The notes under the pieces were generated by a model. That model did no database searches and was not told the origin of the DNA. It was given only the letters and a program-made list of their open reading frames with translations. DNA of 64,000 nt from positions 124,001 through 188,000 of the forward strand of contig NZ_WEGI01000013.1 of assembly GCF_009604425.1 (NCBI RefSeq), given 5' to 3'. Position 1 is the first letter of the stretch. Every line of letters begins with the position of its first letter. This DNA is from Nocardia aurantia. GTDB taxonomy: Bacteria > Actinomycetota > Actinomycetes > Mycobacteriales > Mycobacteriaceae. Below are positions 33,475 through 40,995 of this stretch, piece by piece. A program made the translations under genes and the position numbers.

Positions 33475-34362
33475 TCAGCTGATCGTTTGCCGGGCCGCCG
33501 GGGCGGTCACGGCGTGCAGGGCGGCGCGGGCGGCGGCGATGGCGGGATGAGAGCCCGTGCCGGAGCGGTAGGCGAGCCGGGTACGGCGGCGGATCGGCAG
33601 CGGGGTGAGGGTCACCGCTCCGGGAACCGTGGTGGCGCCCAGTTCGGGCACGAAGGCGACGCCCTGTCCGGCCGCCACGAGGGCCAGGACGGTGCCGAAA
33701 TCGTCGGTGTGATGGCGGACGCGCGGCGTGAAACCGGCGGCCTCGCACGCGCGGATCGTCATGAGATGGCAGAGCGTGCCGGGGGTCCCCGCGATCCACG
33801 GGGAGTCCCGATGGGCGGCGACCTCGGTGGCGGCCGGGGCGGCGAGATAGACCACCTCCTCGAGCAGCGGGTCCGAGTCCAGACCGGTCTCGGGACCGCG
33901 CGGAACGTAGTCGTACTCCTGGACCAGGGCCAGATCCAGGGCCTCGGCGCGCAACGCGGCGGGAGTGTCCGCCGGATCCAGCTCCGTGACGAGCAGTTCC
34001 AGCCGGGGATGGTCCCGGCTCAGCGTCACCAGCGCGGGCGCGACGATGGTGTGCGCGGCGGTGGCGAAGGCGCCGATGCGCAGTGTGCCCGCGAGTTCGC
34101 CACGGCCACTGAATAATTCGGCCTCGGCCTGTTCCAGCACCGCGAGCACGGTCTCGGTGTGCTCCACCAGGCGCAGCGCGGCGGGGGTGAGCGCGACGCT
34201 GCGGCCGGTCCGTTCCAGCAGCGGGACACCGGCCTCCCGCTCCAGCGCCGTGAGCTGCTGGGACACCGCGGACGCGGTGTAGGTGAGCGCCTCGGCGACG
34301 GCGGCGATGGTGCCACGGTGTGCCAGTTCGCGGAGCAGGCGCAGCCGCCGGACATCGAGCAT
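33475..34362 (-). CDS. LysR-family transcriptional regulator
   Basis: The 295-residue LTTR has an N-terminal HTH (RLRLLRELAHRGTIAAVAEA, YTASAVSQQLTALEREAG) and a periplasmic-binding-protein-like effector domain (LRIGAFATAAHTIVAPAL, GVAFVPELG). It is divergent from the DapA-like gene with 70 bp between, the typical LTTR arrangement, so it probably regulates that gene in response to its substrate. The ATG at 34362 starts exactly at the family N-terminus. Confidence 0.92.
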   Translation of the reverse strand: MLDVRRLRLLRELAHRGTIAAVAEALTYTASAVSQQLTALEREAGVPLLERTGRSVALTPAALRLVEHTETVLAVLEQAEAELFSGRGELAGTLRIGAFATAAHTIVAPALVTLSRDHPRLELLVTELDPADTPAALRAEALDLALVQEYDYVPRGPETGLDSDPLLEEVVYLAAPAATEVAAHRDSPWIAGTPGTLCHLMTIRACEAAGFTPRVRHHTDDFGTVLALVAAGQGVAFVPELGATTVPGAVTLTPLPIRRRTRLAYRSGTGSHPAIAAARAALHAVTAPAARQTIS

Positions 34363-34432
34363 CAGACCATCTTATGCTCGAATGCAGAAAGGCGTAATTG
34401 ACCTACCGTTTCCGGGGCCGCACGCTGGGTCC

Positions 34433-35383
34433 ATGAGGTTCACGGGTTTGTATGTTCCGCTGATCACGCCGTTCACGGCGACGGACGAGGTCGACGGCGA
34501 GGCGTTGGCGCGGCTGGCCGGCGAGGCGCTCGACGCCGGGGCGGCCGGTCTGGTCGCCCTCGGCACCACCGGCGAACCCGTGACGCTGACGGCCGCGGAG
34601 CGGCAGCGGGTGCTCGACATCTGCGCGGGCATCTGCCTGGAGCGCGGGGTGCCGCTGATCGTCGGCGCGGGTTCGAACGGCACGGCCGATTCGGCCCGCG
34701 ATCTGGCCGCGGTGGATCCGCGCGCGTCCGCGGTGCTCAGCGTGGTGCCGTACTACCTGCGGCCGTCGGAGGAGGGTGTGATCGAGCACTTCCGGCACCT
34801 GGCCGCCGCGAGCCCGGTCCCGCTGGTGGTCTACCACATCCCGTACCGCACCGGCCGCTCGCTGAGCGCCGAAACCCTGTGCCGGATAGCCGAATTGCCG
34901 AACGTCGCCGGATTCAAGCTGGCCGCCGGCGGGATCGACGAGACCGTGATCGCCTTCCTGGCCCGCGCCACCGGCACCGACATCCTGGCCGGCGACGACC
35001 TGTACACCGCACCACTGCTGGCCCTCGGCGCCACCGGCGCAATCCTGGCCTGCGCCAACGTCGCCCCCGCCGAGTACGCCGACCTGATCGCCGCCTGGCG
35101 CACCGGCGACCTCGACCGGGCCCGTGCCCTCGGCAACCGCCTCGTCCCCCTCGCGCAGGCGCTGTTCGCGGAACCGAATCCCGTGGTGCTCAAGGCAGTA
35201 CTGGCCGCGCAGGGCCGCATTGCCACCCCCGCGGTCCGGCTACCACTACTACCTGCCACCGAAACCGCCACCACCGCAGCTCTTTTCGCGCTGTCGGAAC
35301 TCGATCCCGTCGCGCCGATCCGGAGCGGAGCGAGCGCGGATGCCGACAGTTCCGTTGTGCGGCAGAATGTTCCGCTCAGTTGA
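34433..35383 (+). CDS. DapA-family (N-acetylneuraminate lyase/DHDPS) aldolase
   Basis: The 316-residue TIM-barrel class I aldolase has GTTGEPVTLT near residue 41, the Tyr motif YHIPYRTG and the Schiff-base Lys162 in VAGFKLAAGG. It condenses or cleaves pyruvate with an aldehyde. It is not in a lysine operon and is paired with a LysR regulator, so a catabolic or specialised aldolase is as likely as lysine synthesis. The C-terminal 25 residues are not part of the barrel. A 12-bp hairpin follows the stop. Confidence 0.85.
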   Translation: MRFTGLYVPLITPFTATDEVDGEALARLAGEALDAGAAGLVALGTTGEPVTLTAAERQRVLDICAGICLERGVPLIVGAGSNGTADSARDLAAVDPRASAVLSVVPYYLRPSEEGVIEHFRHLAAASPVPLVVYHIPYRTGRSLSAETLCRIAELPNVAGFKLAAGGIDETVIAFLARATGTDILAGDDLYTAPLLALGATGAILACANVAPAEYADLIAAWRTGDLDRARALGNRLVPLAQALFAEPNPVVLKAVLAAQGRIATPAVRLPLLPATETATTAALFALSELDPVAPIRSGASADADSSVVRQNVPLS

Positions 35384-35400
35384 GGATGCTGTCGGCTCGG

Positions 35401-35427
35401 CACACCGCGGATCGGATCCGCGGTGTG
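35401..35427 (+). terminator. Hairpin after the DapA-like gene
   Basis: CACACCGCGGAT (35401-35412) pairs perfectly with ATCCGCGGTGTG (35416-35427) around CGG, 18 bp after the stop codon. There is no T run. Confidence 0.6.
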
Positions 35428-35429
35428 AC

Positions 35430-35690
35430 GACCACGACGGAATCCGGCCCCTGAAACGCTGTGCGGCAGCGACTCCGGTCCACCGTGAGAGCGGTGAACG
35501 CCGCGTACCACTCCGGCATCACCGGCCCGTCGTACAGTTCGAAGGTCGTGCCGTGCGCCTCCGGCCGCAGCAGGTCCTCGACCCTCGCCCGCGCGACCGT
35601 GCCGTCGCCGCGATCGCCTGTTCGAGCCGGGCGCCGGTGCCGGGCGACCGGTCCCGACAACCAGAACGGGCACGAGAAACTCCTTCGCAT
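35430..35690 (-). pseudogene. Possible frameshifted gene remnant
   Basis: Protein-like segments lie in successive frames on the minus strand: VPVLVVGTG, then TGARLEQAIAAT, then DGTVARARVEDLLRPEAHGT and FELYDGPVMPEWYAAFTALT. Together they read like one small protein broken by at least two frameshifts. The parent family is not identified. No intact ORF explains the roughly 430 bp between 35384 and 35816. Confidence 0.35.
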
Positions 35691-35816
35691 CGAAACAACG
35701 AAACCATCGATCGCGTCCGCGGTTCACCGCGGCAAGGGGCGGCCGTCCCGCGCGCACCGGCGGCCCGGCCGACGGCTGCGGGTCGTCGCCACCGAACCAC
35801 GGGCTCGGCGAGGCGA

Positions 35817-36130
35817 TCACTCCGGCACCGTGACGGCAGGGGCCGCTGTCTCCGCGCGGGATCGCCCGGGCAGCAGGACGGCGGGGACGAAGGCGATCGC
35901 GGAGAAGACCAGCGCCCACAGGAACGAGTGGGCGAACGCGGCCGGATGGGTTGCCAGGTGGGTTGCCAGTTGCCGTTGCAGGATCACCGCGAGCACCGCC
36001 GCCCCGAACGCGCCACCGAGTTGCTGGACGATGCGGGTGATGCTGCCGGCGTGCGGGATGTCCCGGGGCGCGATGTCGAGGTAGGCGCCCGCCATGACCG
36101 CCAGATTGACGGCGCTGAAACCGGTGCCGC
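35817..36130 (-). pseudogene. 5'-truncated MFS (DHA2/EmrB-like) transporter remnant
   Basis: The C-terminal part reads GTGFSAVNLAVMAGAYLDIA, then HAGSITRIVQQLGGAFGAAV, a final hydrophobic helix (FLWALVFSAIAFVPAVLL) and a short tail, which is the last ~100 residues of a 14-helix drug exporter. Everything N-terminal is missing. Homology stops near 36130, exactly where a truncated TetR remnant begins on the opposite strand. Confidence 0.65.
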
Positions 36131-36296
36131 GACTCCGCGCATCGTCGCGCTGCCGATCACGCTGTTGCGGCACGCGATGTTGCTGGCCCCGCAACCGATC
36201 TCGGACGGGGTCCTGGTCGAGATCGTGGACGACATCTACCTACCGGTGCTGCGCGCCGCGGCGGGACAGGACCGTTCGAAGACCGACGGTCAATGA
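36125..36296 (+). pseudogene. 5'-truncated TetR-family regulator remnant
   Basis: The frame reads PRIVALPITLLRHAMLLAPQ, then SDGVLVEIVDDIYLPVLRAA, which is the C-terminal ligand-domain end of a TetR regulator. The HTH and first two-thirds are absent. With the adjacent MFS remnant, this is best explained by a deletion that removed the promoter and both 5' halves of a divergent tetR/MFS pair. Confidence 0.6.
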
Positions 36297-36493
36297 TCGG
36301 AATCCGGCTCGCCGTCACGGCGCGGGCGCGAGATGCGCCAGAGAAAATCCGGGTCGTCGTCCGGGCCGATTATCCGGTTGCGCCGGGAAGGCGCTCGGCC
36401 GGCGCCGATGCGGCGCGCTCGTTCCGGTCCGAATGCTTTCCAGCACAACACCGCGACGGACACGATCGCGATGAGTGCCAACAGGTACGCCAC
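36290..36493 (-). CDS. Small single-pass membrane protein
   Basis: The 67-residue protein has an N-terminal helix (AYLLALIAIVSVAVLCWKAF) followed by a basic cytoplasmic tail with RRNRIIGPDDDPDFLWRISR. AGGAGGTG lies 6 nt before the GTG at 36493, so this start is preferred over the GTG at 36502, which would abut the RBS. Function is unknown. Its 3' end overlaps the TetR remnant by 7 bp. Confidence 0.7.
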   Translation of the reverse strand: MAYLLALIAIVSVAVLCWKAFGPERARRIGAGRAPSRRNRIIGPDDDPDFLWRISRPRRDGEPDSDH

Positions 36494-36562
36494 GTCACTC
36501 ACCTCCTGTTATCGAGGGTAATGCGTGTGCGTACCCGCGGCACCGCAACATCGAAATAAGTG

Positions 36563-36802
36563 CTATGACCTGGTCGCTTCGGTGGTCAGCGACTTCAACA
36601 GCTGCATTACCTCGGACTCCCGGAAGCGACGGTGCCCGCCCGGCGTACGCAGCGAACCCAGCCGTCCGGCGTGTGCCCAACGGGTGACGGTCTTCGGATC
36701 GACGTGGAACAGCGCCGCCACTTGGCCCGGGGTCAGAAGGGCCTCCTGGCCGGAGACGGAGACGGAACCCAAAGTGCGGCTCGCCGCGGTGATCGCAGTC
36801 AT
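36563..36802 (-). CDS. bldC: BldC-like MerR-fold DNA-binding protein
   Basis: The 79-residue protein is a single winged HTH: LLTPGQVAALFHVDPKTVTR, WAHAGRLGSLRTPGGHRRFR and ESEVMQLL match developmental regulator BldC closely in layout. BldC-type proteins bind direct repeats cooperatively and control development genes in Streptomyces. The ATG at 36802 has AAAGG 8 nt upstream; the longer frame to 36943 runs through non-homologous sequence. It is a stand-alone gene. Confidence 0.85.
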   Translation of the reverse strand: MTAITAASRTLGSVSVSGQEALLTPGQVAALFHVDPKTVTRWAHAGRLGSLRTPGGHRRFRESEVMQLLKSLTTEATRS

Positions 36803-37035
36803 TCGCAAACCTTTCCGTAATCGACAGTCCCTCATCAGATAGCGACATCGTTGCACCGATACCCCCAGGTGTTCGAACGGTCTGACGTTGGTAAAGGGGG
36901 AGTAATAGACAAATCGGATATACGTACGGCTATTACCGTGCAACGTTCCATCGACCAGCTAAATTCCAGCGAACGGGGGCCGTGGGCGCCCCGGGCCGGT
37001 CGGTCCCGCCGCGGGCGGTCGCCTAGGCTGGTCAC

Positions 37036-37374
37036 GTGACTGATGCATCCCGACCCGAGGACGCCGCCGCCGACCGGGCCCCGGCATCGGCGGGCCGGCG
37101 GTTGGCGCGCAACCTGGCGCTGTACACGGTGGCCCGGTTGCTGCTGGTGGCCGTGATCGCCGCCCTCATCGCTGGTGTGGGGCGTTTGCTGAAGGTGGAC
37201 ATCCCGCTGATCGTGGCGCTGTTGTTCGCGGTTCTCATCGCGTTGCCGGTCTCGATGGTGGCCTTCAAGCGACTGCGGACCAACGTCAACGAGAGCATCA
37301 CAGCGGTCGACGAGAAGCGCCGCACCGACAAGGCCCAGCTGCGCGCGCGGCTGCGCGGCGAGGAACAGGGGTGA
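37036..37374 (+). CDS. DUF4229 membrane protein
   Basis: The 112-residue protein has a cytoplasmic Ala/Arg-rich head, two transmembrane helices (LYTVARLLLVAVIAALIAGV and PLIVALLFAVLIALPVSMV) and a charged coiled-coil-like tail (INESITAVDEKRR-type). It belongs to the actinobacterial DUF4229 family, function unknown. The GTG at 37036 is chosen. It overlaps cysK2 by GTGA, so the two are coupled. Confidence 0.82.
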   Translation: MTDASRPEDAAADRAPASAGRRLARNLALYTVARLLLVAVIAALIAGVGRLLKVDIPLIVALLFAVLIALPVSMVAFKRLRTNVNESITAVDEKRRTDKAQLRARLRGEEQG

Positions 37375-38456
37375 AGTACTGCGATCGCAGTACACCCCGA
37401 GACTGGGTCGACAACGCGGTACGCCTGATCGAGGCCGACAGCCAGCGCAGTGCCGACACTCATCTGCTGCGGTACCCGCTGCCGCCGGAGTGGGGCGTGC
37501 AGTTGTACCTGAAGGACGAATCCACCCATCCCACCGGCAGTCTCAAGCATCGGCTGGCGAGATCGCTGTTCCTGTACGCGATCTGCAACGGCTGGGTGAC
37601 CGAGGGCACCACCATCGTGGAGGCCTCGTCGGGCTCGACGGCGATCAGTGAGGCGTACTTCGCGAAATTGCTGGGCCTGGATTTCGTCGCGGTGGTCCCG
37701 GAGCGGACCTCCGCCGAGAAGATCGCGCTGATCGAGGCGCAGGGGGGCCGCTGTCACCTGGTCCGGCGCCCGCCCGAAATGTACACGGAGGCAGCGCGTC
37801 TGGCGGCCGAGTGCGGCGGCCACTACATGGACCAGTTCACCCACGCCGAGCGCGCCACCGACTGGCGCGGCAACAACAACATCGCCGAATCCATCTTCGA
37901 GCAGCTGGCGCTGGAGGATCATCCGGTGCCCGACTGGATCGTCGTCGGCGCGGGCACGGGCGGCACCAGCGCCACCATCGGCCGCTACATCCGCTATCGC
38001 CGGCACGCCACCCGGCTGGCGGTGGTCGATCCGGAGAATTCCGCCTTCTACGGCGGCTACGAGACCGGCGATCCCGGGTACGAGACCGGTATGCCGTCGC
38101 GGATCGAGGGCATCGGCCGGCCGCGGGTCGAGCCGTCGTTCATCGGCCAGGTGGTGGACCGGATGATCGAGGTGCCCGACGCCGCCTCGATCGCCGCGGC
38201 CCGGCACGCCGGCACCGTGCTGGGCCGGCGCGTGGGCGGTTCCACCGGGACCAATCTGTGGGGCGCCTTCGCCCTGATCGCCGAGATGCTCGCGCGGTCC
38301 CGGACCGGCAGCGTCGTGACGCTGCTCTGCGACGGCGGAGATCGTTACGCCGGAACGTATTTCGACGATGCCTGGACCGCCGCACAGGGCCTGGACCTGA
38401 CCGCGCCCGCGGCCGTGCTGACCGAATTCACCCGTACCGGGACCTGGCCGGCCTGA
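37371..38456 (+). CDS. cysK2: CysK2-type PLP-dependent S-sulfocysteine/cysteine synthase
   Basis: The 361-residue fold-type II PLP enzyme has Lys59 in TGSLKHRLARSLF, the substrate loop EASSGSTA, and the PLP-phosphate loop GAGTGGTSAT. It is close to M. tuberculosis Rv0848 (CysK2; described as making S-sulfocysteine from O-phosphoserine and thiosulfate), including the N-terminal start STPRDWVDNAVRLIEAD. The GTG start overlaps the DUF4229 stop. It likely helps in oxidative or sulfur-stress resistance. Confidence 0.88.
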   Translation: MKYCDRSTPRDWVDNAVRLIEADSQRSADTHLLRYPLPPEWGVQLYLKDESTHPTGSLKHRLARSLFLYAICNGWVTEGTTIVEASSGSTAISEAYFAKLLGLDFVAVVPERTSAEKIALIEAQGGRCHLVRRPPEMYTEAARLAAECGGHYMDQFTHAERATDWRGNNNIAESIFEQLALEDHPVPDWIVVGAGTGGTSATIGRYIRYRRHATRLAVVDPENSAFYGGYETGDPGYETGMPSRIEGIGRPRVEPSFIGQVVDRMIEVPDAASIAAARHAGTVLGRRVGGSTGTNLWGAFALIAEMLARSRTGSVVTLLCDGGDRYAGTYFDDAWTAAQGLDLTAPAAVLTEFTRTGTWPA

Positions 38457-38494
38457 GGCCCCGCCGATCGTCCCGGGCGTTCGCGCGCCGCGGA

Positions 38495-38544
38495 TGTCAA
38501 TTTTTGTTGACGCCACCCAAGGTGTCAACGTAAATTGACACTCA
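38495..38544 (+). promoter_or_regulatory. Leaderless promoter with twin TGTCAA-N6-TTGACA operators
   Basis: Operator 1 is TGTCAATTTTTGTTGACG (38495-38512, one mismatch from the perfect palindrome) and operator 2 is TGTCAACGTAAATTGACA (38523-38540, perfect arms). TTGACG (38507-38512) fits a -35 box and TAAATT (38531-38536) a -10 box, 18 bp apart. The predicted start of transcription is at or next to the ATG at 38544, leaving no room for an RBS, so the mRNA is probably leaderless. A bound dimer would cover both promoter elements. Confidence 0.7.
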
Positions 38545-38765
38545 TGAGCGAAGCAACCACGCTGGCGACCGCCGCCGGCAGTCCCGACCCCCAGGTCGGG
38601 CTGCGCGCGGTCCTGGCACTACGGCGGCTGCTCGAGCGGCTGGAGGCGATCCAGGTGGCCAATGCCCGGCAGCAGGGCTGGTCCTGGCAGGCGATCGCCG
38701 ATGCCCTCGAGGTCAGCCGCCAAGCGGTCCATCAGAAGTACAACCGGAGAGGCGGGATCCGCTGA
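38544..38765 (+). CDS. Small helix-turn-helix protein
   Basis: The 73-residue protein has an Ala-rich leader, a helix (LALRRLLERLEAIQVANARQ) and a C-terminal HTH (WSWQAIADALEVSRQAVHQK). It ends in a basic tail. The ATG lies 3 bp after the second operator, so it is the obvious candidate for autoregulation at the twin palindromes. Its stop overlaps the Clp-N gene by one base (TGATG). This HTH/Clp-N pairing occurs in several actinobacteria by memory. Confidence 0.82.
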   Translation: MSEATTLATAAGSPDPQVGLRAVLALRRLLERLEAIQVANARQQGWSWQAIADALEVSRQAVHQKYNRRGGIR

Positions 38766-39346
38766 TGTTCGAACGATTCGCGGAGACGACCCGGGCATCG
38801 GTCATGACGGCGGCGGAGCAGGCGCGCGAGCTGCGGTCGCCGTCGCTGGATGTCGAGCATCTGCTGCTCGGCGTCGTGCGCAACGCGGACGACGGCCTGC
38901 GGGAGGTGCTCACCGAACACGGCCTGGAGGCCGAGGAGATCCGAAAAGCCCTGTATCGCAGGAGTTCGGGTAATCCGCTGGGTGAAGAGGACGCTGCCGC
39001 ACTGCGTTCCATCGGGATCGACCTCGACGCGGTGCGCGAGAGTCTGACGGCCACCTTCGGCGAGGACGCCCTCGACCGGGTCCCGGCGCGGGAGCCGGAC
39101 GGCCGGTGGGGGTGGTTGTCCGGTAGGCCCGGGTTTCGCACGCCGGTCGCCAGGGATGCGAAAAAGGCTCTGGAGCTGTCGATCCGGGAAACTTTACTTC
39201 GGCACAGCAACCGTATCGAGGCCGGGCATCTCCTGCTCGGCGTACTCCGAGCAGCCAATTCAGCAACAATTGAGCTACTAGGAGGAACGGCTGAAAGCCG
39301 CCAATTACGACAAGCTGTAGAAGATTTGCTGGACCGGACGGTTTGA
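38765..39346 (+). CDS. Clp N-terminal (ClpC-like) repeat-domain protein
   Basis: The 193-residue protein contains two Clp_N type repeats: FERFAETTRASVMTAAEQAR with LDVEHLLLGVVRNA (residues 1-75) and ARDAKKALELSIRETLLRHS with IEAGHLLLGVLRAANS (residues 125-180). It lacks any AAA+ domain, so it may act as an adaptor or decoy for the ClpC/ClpP machine. The last 100 bp are noticeably AT-richer than the rest of the gene. It is co-transcribed with the HTH gene. Confidence 0.85.
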   Translation: MFERFAETTRASVMTAAEQARELRSPSLDVEHLLLGVVRNADDGLREVLTEHGLEAEEIRKALYRRSSGNPLGEEDAAALRSIGIDLDAVRESLTATFGEDALDRVPAREPDGRWGWLSGRPGFRTPVARDAKKALELSIRETLLRHSNRIEAGHLLLGVLRAANSATIELLGGTAESRQLRQAVEDLLDRTV

Positions 39347-39426
39347 TGTCATGGTCGTCCCGTATGCGTCGCGGATCGCGAAATTCGCACCGGATCCGCG
39401 GCCGCATTCGGCCGTAGCATGGCGCC

Positions 39427-39816
39427 ATGGTTCACGTGATCCGCTTGATCATCACCGCTGTCGCGATCTGGCTCGCCGCCCACTGGGTGCACAACATCGA
39501 ACTCATCAGCCCCGAGGAGAACGGGACCACCGGCAAGATCCTGGTCGTGATCGCCGTGGCGGTGGTGTTCACTCTGGTGAACGCGCTGGTCCGGCCCGCG
39601 ATCAAGCTGCTGTCGCTGCCGCTGGTGGTGCTCACCCTGGGTCTGTTCCTGCTGGTGATCAACGCCCTCATGCTGTGGCTGACCGCGAAGATCACCGAGA
39701 CCACCGACTACGGCCTGCGGGTGCACGGGTTCTGGGCGGCGGTCTTCGGCAGCATCATCATCAGCCTCGTGAACTGGGTGCTGGGCGCCTTCGTCCCCGA
39801 CCGGGAGCGGAGCTGA
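39427..39816 (+). CDS. Phage-holin-family (4-TM) membrane protein
   Basis: The 129-residue protein has about four hydrophobic helices (LIITAVAIWLAAHWV, ILVVIAVAVVFTLVNAL, LPLVVLTLGLFLLVINALML, FWAAVFGSIIISLVNWVLGA) and belongs to the PF04020-type family common in bacterial chromosomes without phage context. Function is unknown. A 15-bp perfect hairpin follows. Confidence 0.85.
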   Translation: MVHVIRLIITAVAIWLAAHWVHNIELISPEENGTTGKILVVIAVAVVFTLVNALVRPAIKLLSLPLVVLTLGLFLLVINALMLWLTAKITETTDYGLRVHGFWAAVFGSIIISLVNWVLGAFVPDRERS

Positions 39817-39830
39817 TCGCACGATACCCC

Positions 39831-39863
39831 GGAGGCCCGGCACCCCGTGGGTGCCGGGCCTCC
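39831..39863. terminator. 15-bp perfect hairpin between convergent genes
   Basis: GGAGGCCCGGCACCC (39831-39845) pairs with 39849-39863 around CGT. It sits between the holin-family gene and menA and likely serves both. Confidence 0.75.
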
Positions 39864-39914
39864 GGCGTGCCGCGGCCGTGCCGGGCGGTGTGTTCGGCCG
39901 AGTCGCCGGTGTGT

Positions 39915-40784
39915 TCAGCCCAGCCAGAGCGCCAGCGCGGTGAGGATCGACCACACCAGCATCGCCAGCCCGGTGTCGCGCAACGACGGGATCAGGCCCG
40001 GCCCCCCGGCCCCGCCGCGAACCGGATTGTTGGCCCGGATCGCGAGCGGGATCGCCAGCAGCCCGGCCAGCGCCCACGGCGTGCGAGCCACCAGGCCGAG
40101 CGAGGCCAGGAACGGCACCACCATCAGGACCAGGTGCAGCGTCCGGGTGCGCGGGTCGCCGAGTTTCACGGCCAGGGTGGTCTTCCCGGTCACCGTATCG
40201 GTCGGGATGTCGCGCAGGTTGTTGGTGACCAGCACCGCGCTGGAGAACGCGCCGACCGCCACCGCGCCGACGATCCCGGACCGGTCGACCCGCTCCGCCT
40301 GCACGAATTCGGTGCCCAGCACTGCGACCAGCCCGAAGAACACGAAGACCGCGATCTCACCGAACCCGCTGTAGCCGTAGGGTTTCCGGCCGCCGGTGTA
40401 GAACCAGGCGCCGGCCAGGCAGGCCGCGCCGACCAGCAGCAGCCACCAGGCCGTCGTCAGCGCCAGCACGAGGCCGACCACCGCGGCGATCGTCAGGCTC
40501 GTCACGGCCGCGCCGCGCACCGCCGCCGGGCTCGCCACCTTCGACCCGACCAGCCGCAGCGGTCCCACCCGCTCGTCGTCGGTGCCGCGGATCCCGTCGG
40601 AATAGTCGTTGGCATAGTTGACGCCGACGATCAGCGCCAGCGACACCACCAGCGCCAGCAGCGCCTTCCACCAGACCGCGCCGTCGATCGATGCGGCCGC
40701 ACCTGTGCCGACCAGCACCGGGGCGATCGCATTCGGGAGGGTGCGGGGACGGGCGCCTTCGAGCCATTGAGCTGCACTAGCCAT
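39915..40784 (-). CDS. menA: 1,4-dihydroxy-2-naphthoate polyprenyltransferase
   Basis: The 289-residue UbiA-family integral membrane enzyme has the first Asp-rich motif NYANDYSDGIRGTDD and the second NNLRDIPTDTVTGKTTLAVK. It attaches a polyprenyl chain to DHNA, the step that makes demethylmenaquinone, the substrate of MenG. About eight transmembrane helices are visible. ATG 40784 is chosen since the ORF extension to 40880 is non-homologous. Confidence 0.93.
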   Translation of the reverse strand: MASAAQWLEGARPRTLPNAIAPVLVGTGAAASIDGAVWWKALLALVVSLALIVGVNYANDYSDGIRGTDDERVGPLRLVGSKVASPAAVRGAAVTSLTIAAVVGLVLALTTAWWLLLVGAACLAGAWFYTGGRKPYGYSGFGEIAVFVFFGLVAVLGTEFVQAERVDRSGIVGAVAVGAFSSAVLVTNNLRDIPTDTVTGKTTLAVKLGDPRTRTLHLVLMVVPFLASLGLVARTPWALAGLLAIPLAIRANNPVRGGAGGPGLIPSLRDTGLAMLVWSILTALALWLG

Positions 40785-40995
40785 GGGCGTCAGCCTAACG
40801 CTCGTCCGGCATCCGGGAATCGCATGCGGCCGCCCGTCGCCGCTCCCACTGACGGTAAACAGGTGTCGCAATGACATCAAAAAGTGTCAGAATTGACGGC
40901 AAGTCACTGTCGGGGCGATGGCAGCCGGTGTCGGGATGCCGGTCCGCCGTGCGGTCCACCCCGAGGTGGGCCGGTTCCACGAGAGGACGCACCCG

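Noticed and set aside
38140..38385. Antisense ORF within cysK2
   Set aside because: It is an Arg-rich shadow frame with no supporting signals.
39427..39816. Prophage signal from a phage-holin-family annotation
   Set aside because: The family is a common chromosomal membrane protein, and no other phage gene is nearby.
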